Source: Aminobacter niigataensis (GTDB lineage: Bacteria; Pseudomonadota; Alphaproteobacteria; Rhizobiales; Rhizobiaceae). From it: a DNA stretch of 64,000 nucleotides. The stretch covers positions 310,001-374,000 of the forward strand of contig NZ_JACHOT010000003.1 of assembly GCF_014200015.1 (NCBI RefSeq), given 5' to 3'. A program made the translations under genes and the position numbers. Below the pieces are notes generated by a model. That model was not told where the DNA came from and did not search any database. It saw only the letters and a list, made by a program, of their open reading frames with translations. Positions within the stretch are counted from its first letter, which is position 1; every line of letters starts with the position of its first letter. Of the stretch, positions 35,770-43,574 are shown piece by piece.

Positions 35770-37279
35770 TACGAACGTCATAATTTACCTAGAAGACAAT
35801 CGAACCGTAGAGCCTGCTTTTTCGGCGCTCACAAACCTCGCGGCAAAACACAAGGTCGACATCTTCGTCCACGAAGCGGCTCGCGATGACATCGGACGAG
35901 ATAGCAACCTAGAAAGACGCCGGATTTCGCTCAGCAAGCTGAGTAAGTTTCAAAAACTGTCTAAGGTTCGCGGGATAACTCCCACAGACCTAGAAGCCGC
36001 GTTCGGACGACTAGCCAGGCCGAACGATGTTGTAGATGCAACGCTGTTGCATGCACTACTCATCGGGGCCGCAGATTTTCTAGTCACGCAAGACAGGGGA
36101 TTGCATGACCGTGCAAGGCGTCATTCGGCCGAAATCGGACGCCGGGTTCTCTATGTAGCTGACGCAGTTCAACTGCTTCGAACAACGTTCGAGCCGGTCG
36201 AAGCCCCAGTCCGCTTTGTCGAAGAGGTCCAAGCTCATTCCATCCCCTTGGCAGACACCATCTTTGATAGCCTACGTGAGGACTATGACGGCTTCGACAG
36301 CTGGTGGAGAGACAAGTGCGTAAAGCATCGGCGCCCCTGCTGGATAGTAGAAGACGATGGAATCGCCGGCCTTCTTGTCCGCAAAGACGAGACGAGTGCA
36401 GACACGGACGCAACGCAAAAACTCAACAAAATCCTTAAAATCTGTACGTTTAAAGTTCGCCCTGAAAAGCGAGGCGTCAAAATCGGCGAGCTTCTTTTAA
36501 AGAAGGCGTTCTGGTTCGCTCAGCGCAACAAGTATGATCTTATCTACATAACAACCTATGAAGGACAAACATCCCTAATAGACCTTCTTGAGTATTTTGG
36601 TTTCAAGCATACCCACACCAAGCCGGACACCGAGCGCATTTATGAAAAGCGATTTTCGTCATCGTCATCGGGCTCTAGCGAGGTTGCAAGCGCATTCGAG
36701 TGGCACCGCTTAAACTATCCACGTTTCATCTTAACACCAGATACGACTGCGTTTGGCATTCCCATCAAGGAGAGTTACCACGACGTACTTTACCCCGACC
36801 TTCGGCAACAACCTCAACTCGATCTCTTCGACCGACAAGGCCGCGGCAATGGGCCCCGCCGCCCCGGCAATACCATCCGGAAAGTCTATCTATGCCGGGC
36901 CCCTTCCAATCTCGGTAGGCCCGGTTCGCTTCTGTTCTTTTACAAAGGTAAGTCGCAATCGCCTCCATCCCAGGCCATGTCCGCTCTCGGAATTTTGGAA
37001 GATGTGAAACTCGCGTACTCGACAAGAGACTTGCTGCAAATGACAGGTGGGCGGTCAGTTTATAGCGAGCAAGACCTAGAAAATTGGCAAGCGTCCAGTA
37101 GCTCACCCGTTAAGGTAATAAACTACACTCTGGCAGCCTACATCGAACCGATCATCGATTTGAAACAGCTCAAATCTATGCAGATAATTGGAGGACATCC
37201 GCCCCAATCAATTTACCAAATTTCTTCCGAGAAGCTTGGCATATTGTTAGAGCGTATCGATCTTGGCTTCACCCCATGA
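35744..37279 (+). CDS. PIN-GNAT-(PUA/ASCH-like) fusion protein
   Basis: The 511 residues show three parts. An N-terminal PIN nuclease domain (about 1-145) has acidic residues Asp9 (YLIDTNVIIY), Glu44, Asp95, Asp98 (NDVVDATLLHAL) and Asp117 (TQDRGLHDRARR). A GNAT acetyltransferase domain (about 155-305) has the acetyl-CoA loop RGVKIG (243-248) and LLEYFGFKHTHT. A C-terminal domain (about 330-511) starts KVYLCRAPSNLGRPGSLLFFYKG and resembles ASCH/EVE/PUA folds. PIN and GNAT are both common toxin domains, but their fusion is unusual. The ATG at 35744 was chosen since the PIN strand begins there. It ends in ATGA overlap with the kinase gene. Confidence 0.8.
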   Translation: MSTQTYLIDTNVIIYLEDNRTVEPAFSALTNLAAKHKVDIFVHEAARDDIGRDSNLERRRISLSKLSKFQKLSKVRGITPTDLEAAFGRLARPNDVVDATLLHALLIGAADFLVTQDRGLHDRARRHSAEIGRRVLYVADAVQLLRTTFEPVEAPVRFVEEVQAHSIPLADTIFDSLREDYDGFDSWWRDKCVKHRRPCWIVEDDGIAGLLVRKDETSADTDATQKLNKILKICTFKVRPEKRGVKIGELLLKKAFWFAQRNKYDLIYITTYEGQTSLIDLLEYFGFKHTHTKPDTERIYEKRFSSSSSGSSEVASAFEWHRLNYPRFILTPDTTAFGIPIKESYHDVLYPDLRQQPQLDLFDRQGRGNGPRRPGNTIRKVYLCRAPSNLGRPGSLLFFYKGKSQSPPSQAMSALGILEDVKLAYSTRDLLQMTGGRSVYSEQDLENWQASSSSPVKVINYTLAAYIEPIIDLKQLKSMQIIGGHPPQSIYQISSEKLGILLERIDLGFTP

Positions 37280-37812
37280 AAAATCGCCGAATAGTAGCGG
37301 TTGTAGGCATTTCCGGCGTTGGGAAATCGTCGGCGCTAGCGCGCGCTCAAAAGTCTCTTACGTTCACACACTTACAAGCTAGCACGCTAATCAAAGCTGA
37401 ACACGAGCTGCGGCAGCAAAAATTTGTAGACCACGACACTTTGAGGGAGGCCAACATTGACGACAACCAAACCTTGCTGATTGACGGATTTCATCGCGCG
37501 GTGCCGGACAGCGGGCTAGTTGTATTAGACGGACATGCCATCATTGATACGCCAGCTGGCCTGGTAAAGGTAGAGCCGAGGGTGTTTCGACTGATCGGTG
37601 CATCGCGGATTGTTGTGCTCACTGAAGAGCCAGAAAGGATCTGGCAACGACGGCAATCAGATTCTCAGCGGAAGCGGCCAATGCGTTCAATCGACGAACT
37701 CCGTCAACAACAGGATTATTCTCTAGTGGCCGCTCGACGTGCGGCTTTGGAACTTCGAATTCCTTTGGTAATTTCCGACAATGTACAGGGCTTAATCGCA
37801 GCTCTTCAATGA
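37276..37812 (+). CDS. Small P-loop NTPase (nucleotide/adenylate kinase-like)
   Basis: This 178-residue P-loop protein has Walker A GISGVGKSS (11-19), a Walker-B-like LVVLDGHAIIDT (about 81-92) and a basic LID-like segment (RIWQRRQSDSQRKRPMRSIDELRQQ). It resembles small nucleotide kinases of the AAA_18/cytidylate kinase group, so it could phosphorylate a nucleotide or RNA end. The stop-start overlap with the fusion gene argues that the products act together. Exact substrate unknown. It ends in front of the third repeat copy. Confidence 0.75.
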   Translation: MKNRRIVAVVGISGVGKSSALARAQKSLTFTHLQASTLIKAEHELRQQKFVDHDTLREANIDDNQTLLIDGFHRAVPDSGLVVLDGHAIIDTPAGLVKVEPRVFRLIGASRIVVLTEEPERIWQRRQSDSQRKRPMRSIDELRQQQDYSLVAARRAALELRIPLVISDNVQGLIAALQ

Positions 37813-37894
37813 TCAATGAATTACTTTTGCTGGGAGCAACTTAGCTACACCCACAACGCCGCGCTACGGAAAACCGGAGCCTCGCGATCCTTCG

Positions 37895-37943
37895 CACCCC
37901 CCTCTGCCCTGCCGGGCATCTCCCCCACAAGGAGGGAGATCAG
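37895..37943 (+). repeat. 49-base CT-rich repeat, copy 3 (direct)
   Basis: Same length and orientation as copy 1 (34258-34306), with five mismatches, and partial similarity continues into the flank (CCTTCGCC). It lies 83 bases after the last island gene. Confidence 0.8.
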
Positions 37944-38033
37944 CAGCTTCGGCGCCTTCGCCCATTCGGCTAGCGGCGCAAGGAAGGCGGCAGCGCTATG
38001 CCCTTCGCTACGGCTCCGGGCCTTGAGGCGCTC

Positions 38034-38057
38034 GAAAAGCCCATTTTGGGGCTTTTC
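38034..38057. terminator. Probable terminator between convergent kinase and malic enzyme genes
   Basis: GAAAAGCCC (38034-38042) pairs with GGGCTTTTC (38049-38057) around a 6-base loop. It is 23 bases after the stop of the malic enzyme gene on the minus strand, and also lies downstream of the island operon on the plus strand. T-runs sit inside the 3' arm on each strand, so bidirectional termination is plausible. Confidence 0.6.
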
Positions 38058-38079
38058 GTTCGCTTCGCGAACCGCCCTC

Positions 38080-40368
38080 TCAAGTCCCCGCGTTGTACGC
38101 CGCAATCGCCGCCATGTTGACGATGTCGGAGTCCTTGGCGTTGAGCGGGACGATCTGGACCGGCTTGTTGAGGCCGACGAGAAGCGGGCCGATGACGGTG
38201 GAGCCGCCGAGTTCCTGCAGCATCTTGGTCGAGATGGCCGCCGAGTGGAACGCCGGCATGACCAGCACGTTGGCAGCACCGGAGAGGCGGCAGAAGGGGT
38301 ATTGCTGCTGCATCAGGCGGTGGTTGAGGGCGACGTCGGCCGCCATTTCGCCGTCATATTCGAAATCGACGCGGCGCTTGTCGAGGATCTTGACCGCCTC
38401 CTGGACACGCTCGGAGCGCTCGCCGGCGGGGTGGCCGAAGGTCGAGTAGGCAAGCATGGCCACGCGCGGCTCGTAGCCCATGCGGCGGGCGAAGTGGGCC
38501 GCTTCCTCGGCGATGTCGGCGATCTGCTCGGCGTTGGGCATGTCGTGGACGGCGGTGTCGGCGACGATGACGGTGCGGCCGCGGGCGAGCACGATCGACA
38601 CGCCGATGACGCGGTGGCCGGGCTTGGCGTCGATGACGCGGCGGACGTCCTCGAGCACGGTCGAGTAGTTGCGGGTGACGCCGGTGACGACGCCGTCGGC
38701 ATCGCCGAGCGCCACCATGCAGGCGGCGAAGTGGTTGCGGTCGTTGTTGATCAGCCGCTGGCAGTCGCGCAGCAGGTAGCCCTTGCGCTGCAGGCGCTCG
38801 TAGAGGAAGTCTGCATAGATGGCGTTGCGGCGCGACAGGCGCGCATTGATGATCTCAAGGCCCGGCTTGTTGAGGTCGATGCCAGCTTGCCTCGCGTTTT
38901 CCTTGATGACGTCGTCGCGGCCGAGCAGGATGGCGGTGCCGAGCTTCTGGTTGACGTAGGAGACGGCCGCCCGCATCACCTGCTCCTCCTCGCCCTCGGC
39001 GAAGACGACGCGCTTGGGTTGGCGCCGGACGCGGTCGTAGATGCGCTGGAGCGTGGAGGCGATCGGGTCGCGGCGGGCGGAAAGCTCGTCGGCATATTTG
39101 GCGAGATCGAGGATCGGCCTGCGCGCGACGCCCGATTCCATGGCCGCCTTGGCGACGGCGACCGGGATGGCCGAGATCAGGCGCGGGTCGAACGGCACCG
39201 GGATGATGTAGTTGGGGCCGAATTTCGGCCGGTTGCCCTGGTAGGCGGCAGCGACGTCGTCGGGCACGTCCTGGCGGGCGAGTTCGGCCAGGGCGTTGGC
39301 TGCGGCGACCTTCATGTTGTCGTCGATTGTGGTGGCCCGCACGTCTAGCGCGCCGCGGAAGATGTAGGGGAAGCCGAGCACGTTGTTGACCTGGTTCGGG
39401 TAGTCCGAACGGCCGGTGGCCATGATGGCGTCGGTGCGGATCTCGGCGACCTCCTCGGGCGTGATCTCCGGATCGGGATTGGCCATGGCGAAGATGATCG
39501 GGTTCTTGGCCATGGACTGGACCATGGCCGGGGTCAGCGCGCCCTTGGCGGAGAGGCCGAAGAAGACGTCGGCGCCATCCATGGCATCGGCCAGGCTGCG
39601 GCGCTCGGTCTTGGTCGCATGGGCCGACTTCCACTGGTTCATGCCTTCGGTGCGGCCCTGGTAGACCACGCCCTTGGTGTCGCACAAGATGACGTTCTCG
39701 GGCGCGAAGCCCATCGCCTTGATGAGCTCGATGCAGGCAATGCCAGCGGAGCCGGCGCCGTTGCAGACCAGGCGCGTGGTCTTCATGTCGCGGCCGGTGA
39801 TCTCCAGCGCGTTGATCAGGCCGGCGGCGGCGATGATGGCGGTGCCGTGCTGGTCGTCATGGAAGACGGGAATGTCCATCAGCTCGCGCAGGCGCTGCTC
39901 GATGATGAAGCACTCGGGCGCCTTGATGTCCTCGAGGTTGATGCCGCCGAAGGACGGGCCGAGGAAACGGACGCAGTTGATGAATTCTTCGGCATCCTCG
40001 GTGTCGACCTCGAGGTCGATGGAATCTACGTCGGCGAAGCGCTTGAACAGCACCGCCTTGCCTTCCATGACCGGCTTGGAGGCAAGCGCACCGAGATTGC
40101 CGAGGCCGAGGATGGCGGTGCCGTTGGAGATGACGGCGACCATGTTGCCGCGGGTGGTGTAGTCGAAGGCGCGGGAGGGGTCCTCGGCGATGGCCTTCAC
40201 CGGAACGGCGACGCCGGGCGAATAGGCGAGGCTGAGGTCACGCTGGGTGGCCATCGGCTTGGTCGGCACGACCTCGAGCTTGCCGGGCCGGCCCATGGCA
40301 TGGAATTCGAGCGCTTCTTCGGCGCTGACGGAGGGGCCGGTGTTGTCGGTTTTCTTGTTGGCGGCCAT
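38080..40368 (-). CDS. maeB: NADP-dependent malic enzyme with phosphotransacetylase-like C-terminal domain
   Basis: This enzyme oxidatively decarboxylates malate to pyruvate and CO2 with NADP+. The 762-residue length is that of the fused form: the malic domain covers about 1-430 (YSPGVAVPVKAIAEDP, VFHDDQHGTAIIAAAGLINAL, VCNGAGSAGIACIELI) and a PTA-like domain about 440-762 (KRVVFAEGEEEQVMRAA). The PTA part is regulatory rather than catalytic in studied rhizobial enzymes. The ATG at 40368 is preferred; the upstream frame reads into the antisense of mutS. In Sinorhizobium the corresponding gene is tme. It is divergent from mutS. Confidence 0.95.
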   Translation of the reverse strand: MAANKKTDNTGPSVSAEEALEFHAMGRPGKLEVVPTKPMATQRDLSLAYSPGVAVPVKAIAEDPSRAFDYTTRGNMVAVISNGTAILGLGNLGALASKPVMEGKAVLFKRFADVDSIDLEVDTEDAEEFINCVRFLGPSFGGINLEDIKAPECFIIEQRLRELMDIPVFHDDQHGTAIIAAAGLINALEITGRDMKTTRLVCNGAGSAGIACIELIKAMGFAPENVILCDTKGVVYQGRTEGMNQWKSAHATKTERRSLADAMDGADVFFGLSAKGALTPAMVQSMAKNPIIFAMANPDPEITPEEVAEIRTDAIMATGRSDYPNQVNNVLGFPYIFRGALDVRATTIDDNMKVAAANALAELARQDVPDDVAAAYQGNRPKFGPNYIIPVPFDPRLISAIPVAVAKAAMESGVARRPILDLAKYADELSARRDPIASTLQRIYDRVRRQPKRVVFAEGEEEQVMRAAVSYVNQKLGTAILLGRDDVIKENARQAGIDLNKPGLEIINARLSRRNAIYADFLYERLQRKGYLLRDCQRLINNDRNHFAACMVALGDADGVVTGVTRNYSTVLEDVRRVIDAKPGHRVIGVSIVLARGRTVIVADTAVHDMPNAEQIADIAEEAAHFARRMGYEPRVAMLAYSTFGHPAGERSERVQEAVKILDKRRVDFEYDGEMAADVALNHRLMQQQYPFCRLSGAANVLVMPAFHSAAISTKMLQELGGSTVIGPLLVGLNKPVQIVPLNAKDSDIVNMAAIAAYNAGT

Positions 40369-40491
40369 GATGAGAAGCGTCCCTGTCCCTTTGAAATATT
40401 CTTTTTGTGGAGCGTTCCGGATTAAGGCTACACATCGGCGCTGTAAACCGCCAAGCAGAGGGGTGGATTTCATTTTTTCGCAGGCCCTGGC

Positions 40492-43236
40492 GTGAACGAC
40501 CGACCGACCATCAACGCGGAAGCTGACTTTGGGGAAGCCGGGGGGCAAGCCCGGGCCGACGCCCCGGTGCATGCCGCGCCGACGCCGATGATGGAGCAGT
40601 TCATCGAGATCAAGGCGGCGAACCCGGATTCGCTGCTGTTCTACCGCATGGGCGACTTCTACGAGCTGTTCTTCGACGACGCCGAGAAGGCGTCGCGGGC
40701 ATTGGGTATCGTTCTCACCAAACGCGGAAAACACCAGGGGCAGGACATCCCGATGTGCGGGGTGCCGATCCATGCGGCGGACGACTACCTGCAGAAGCTG
40801 ATCGGCCTCGGCTACCGAGTCGCGGTGTGCGAGCAGATCGAGGACCCGGCCGAAGCCAAGAAGCGCGGCTCGAAATCGGTGGTCAAGCGCGACGTGGTGC
40901 GCCTCGTCACGCCCGGCACCATCACCGAGGACAAGCTGCTGGCGCCGCAGGAATCGAATTTCCTGATGGCGCTGGGGCGGGTGAAAGGGGCCGGCGAAGC
41001 GGCATTGGCACTCGCCTGGATCGAGATCTCGACCGGCGTGTTCCGGGTGGCCGAGACGACGCCGGAGCGGCTCGCCGCCGACATCTTCCGCATCGACCCG
41101 CGCGAGCTGATCGTCGCCGAGCCTGCGTTCCACGACGAGGAGCTCAAGCCGGTGTTCGACCTGGTCGGCCGGATCGCCAGCCCGCAGCCGCCGAGCCTGT
41201 TCGATTCCACCTCGGCGCCGCAGCGCATCGCGCGCTTCTACGAGGTGGCGACGCCGGACAGTTTTGGCGCGTTCTCCCGCGCCGAGCTGTCGGCGATCTC
41301 GGGCGCGATCGCCTATGTCGAAAAGACCCAGAAGGCCGAGCGGCCGCCGCTGTCGCACCCCGAGCGCGAGCAGGAAGGCTCGACGCTGTTCATCGACCCG
41401 GCGACACGCGCCAATCTCGAATTGCTGCGCACGCTTTCGGGCGGCCGCGACGGCTCGCTGTTCCGGGCGGTCGACCGCACGGTGACGGGCGGCGGTGCGC
41501 GGCTGCTGGCCGACCGGCTGATGTCGCCGCTGACCGATCCGAACGCGATCACAGCGCGGCTCGACGCGGTGTCGTTCTTCATGGGCGAGACCAGGCTGAC
41601 CGAGGCGCTCAGGCTCAGCCTCAAGGGCGTCGCCGACATGCCGCGGGCGCTGTCGCGGCTGGCGCTCAACCGCGGCGGGCCGCGCGATCTCGGCGCGCTG
41701 CGCGCGGGATTTGCCGCCGCCCGCACCATTGCCGGGCTGTTCGGCGAAGCACCGCTGCCGGAGGAGTTGCGCAAGGCGATGGCGGCGATCGCGGCGCTGC
41801 CGGCCGACTTTGCCAGACATATCGATGCGGCGCTGGGCGAAGAACTGCCGCTGCTCAAGCGCGACGGTGGCTTCGTTCGTGCGAGCTACCATGGCGAGCT
41901 CGACGAGATGCGGGCGCTGCGCGACCAGTCGCGGCGGGTGATCGCCGGCATGGAGCGCGACCTGATCGAGGAGACGGGCATCCGCTCGCTCAAGATCCGC
42001 CACAACAACGTGCTCGGCTACTACATCGAGGTGACGGCCAACCACCAGGCGGTGCTCAACGGCACCGACGAGGCCAAGGCGCGCTTCATCCACCGCCAGA
42101 CGATGGCGAGCGCAATGCGCTTCACCACGACAGAACTCGCCGGACTGGAAACCAAGATCGCCAATGCCGCCGACCGGGCGCTGACCATCGAGCTCGCCGC
42201 CTTCGACGCGCTGGTGGGCGAAGCGGTGAACCACGCCCAGGCGATCCGCGCAGGTGCGGACGCGCTGTCGGTGCTCGACGTTTCGGCAGCGCTCGCGGTG
42301 CTGGCCGGGGCCGAAGCCTGGTGCCGGCCACAGGTCGACCTCAGCCTTGCCTTCGAGGTGACGGGCGGGCGCCATCCGGTCGTCGAACAGTCGCTCAGGC
42401 GGACGGCTTCAGCACCCTTCGTCGCCAATGACTGCGACCTGTCGCCGGCACGGAATGGCCGCAACGGCGCGATCTGGCTTCTGACCGGTCCGAACATGGG
42501 CGGCAAGTCGACCTTCCTGCGCCAGAACGCGCTGATCGCCATCCTCGCCCAGATGGGTTCGTTCGTGCCGGCTGAGAGCGCCCATGTCGGCGTCGTCGAC
42601 CGGCTGTTCTCCCGCGTTGGCGCTTCCGACGACCTGGCGCGGGGGCGCTCGACCTTCATGGTCGAGATGGTGGAGACCGCCGCCATCCTCAACCAGGCGA
42701 GCGAACGGTCGCTGGTGATCCTCGACGAGATCGGCCGCGGAACGGCGACCTTCGACGGCCTGTCGATCGCCTGGGCGGCGGTCGAATACCTGCACGAGAA
42801 GAACCGCTGCCGCGCCGTCTTCGCCACCCATTTCCACGAGCTGACAGCGCTGTCGGGCAAGCTCGAACGCCTGCACAACGTGACGATGCGGGTCAAGGAG
42901 TGGGAAGGCGAAGTGGTGTTCCTGCACGAGGTCGGCAAGGGTGCAGCCGACCGCTCCTACGGCGTGCAGGTCGCCCGCCTCGCCGGCCTGCCGGATGCTG
43001 TGGTGGCGCGCGCCAAGGAGGTGCTGCACCAGCTCGAAGAAGGCGAAACCTCAGGGAAAGCCAACCGGCTCGTCGACGACCTGCCGCTGTTTTCCGTCGC
43101 GGTGAAACGCGAGGCGGCCAAACCCGTCGCCAACGACGCGCTCAGCAAGGCGCTGGAGGGGCTGAGCCCCGACGAAATGACCCCGCGCGAGGCACTGGAC
43201 GCGCTGTATCGGCTGAAGGGGCTGGCGGGGAGGTAG
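40492..43236 (+). CDS. mutS: DNA mismatch repair protein MutS
   Basis: MutS recognises mismatches and starts repair with MutL. The 914 residues carry the mismatch-binding FYE motif ([17 protein letters not shown]), the connector and clamp domains, Walker [10 protein letters not shown] (666-674), Walker [16 protein letters not shown] and the helix-turn-helix C-terminal region. A GTG at 40492 is taken as start; the ATG at 40588 would also keep the FYE motif. A C-terminal [15 protein letters not shown] dimerisation segment is intact, so the gene looks functional. The next core gene expected in rhizobia, glnD, lies only after 20 kb. Confidence 0.96.
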   Translation: MNDRPTINAEADFGEAGGQARADAPVHAAPTPMMEQFIEIKAANPDSLLFYRMGDFYELFFDDAEKASRALGIVLTKRGKHQGQDIPMCGVPIHAADDYLQKLIGLGYRVAVCEQIEDPAEAKKRGSKSVVKRDVVRLVTPGTITEDKLLAPQESNFLMALGRVKGAGEAALALAWIEISTGVFRVAETTPERLAADIFRIDPRELIVAEPAFHDEELKPVFDLVGRIASPQPPSLFDSTSAPQRIARFYEVATPDSFGAFSRAELSAISGAIAYVEKTQKAERPPLSHPEREQEGSTLFIDPATRANLELLRTLSGGRDGSLFRAVDRTVTGGGARLLADRLMSPLTDPNAITARLDAVSFFMGETRLTEALRLSLKGVADMPRALSRLALNRGGPRDLGALRAGFAAARTIAGLFGEAPLPEELRKAMAAIAALPADFARHIDAALGEELPLLKRDGGFVRASYHGELDEMRALRDQSRRVIAGMERDLIEETGIRSLKIRHNNVLGYYIEVTANHQAVLNGTDEAKARFIHRQTMASAMRFTTTELAGLETKIANAADRALTIELAAFDALVGEAVNHAQAIRAGADALSVLDVSAALAVLAGAEAWCRPQVDLSLAFEVTGGRHPVVEQSLRRTASAPFVANDCDLSPARNGRNGAIWLLTGPNMGGKSTFLRQNALIAILAQMGSFVPAESAHVGVVDRLFSRVGASDDLARGRSTFMVEMVETAAILNQASERSLVILDEIGRGTATFDGLSIAWAAVEYLHEKNRCRAVFATHFHELTALSGKLERLHNVTMRVKEWEGEVVFLHEVGKGAADRSYGVQVARLAGLPDAVVARAKEVLHQLEEGETSGKANRLVDDLPLFSVAVKREAAKPVANDALSKALEGLSPDEMTPREALDALYRLKGLAGR

Positions 43237-43570
43237 GCAGCGGAAAAGCTCGCCAGCAAGGCCTGATGCAAGAGTGTGAACTGCTTGAGTTTCCGCGGTC
43301 ATAGGCGAGTTTACAATTGCAATCGAATGGCCGCTAAGCGCCCCAACTCCGCTATCTGAAGGTGACGCTCATCACTGGTGCGAGAGCGGAATGCCGACCT
43401 TGGCAGTTGGCCCCGCGCAACAGAAGAGTACGTGGAAGAGTTGTGATCTACGTGCCAAGCGGCCGCCTAGGGTCCGCAAAGCCGGGAGGGAGTTCCTGGT
43501 TCGGTAAATCTGGTAAATGTATTCAGATGCAATTACTTGATTTGCGAGGAGTAATGAGAGTGCGCGCACT
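43237..43570. other. 334-base gap after mutS, transition to the second low-GC island
   Basis: No gene is supported before the leader described below. G+C falls toward the right from about 43500. No integrase, tRNA or duplicated att-like site was seen here. A possible promoter was not identified with confidence. Confidence 0.45.
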
Positions 43571-43574
43571 TTGA
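43554..43574 (+). other. Six-codon leader overlapping the next gene start
   Basis: ATG at 43554 follows a good ribosome site (GAGGAG at 43546-43551) and encodes only MRVRAL before TGA at 43572-43574. That TGA overlaps the TTG start of the 829-residue protein (TTGA). Translation of the large protein may thus depend on reinitiation; an alternative is an assembly frameshift joining this ATG to the large frame. Confidence 0.4.

Noticed and set aside
40369-42375. N-terminal extension of the malic enzyme frame antisense to mutS (giving a 1431-residue frame)
   Set aside because: The region is the antisense of mutS; malic enzyme starts at its own ATG at 40368 and has normal family length from there.
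43372-43569. 65-codon frame on the - strand after mutS
   Set aside because: No ribosome site or recognisable features.
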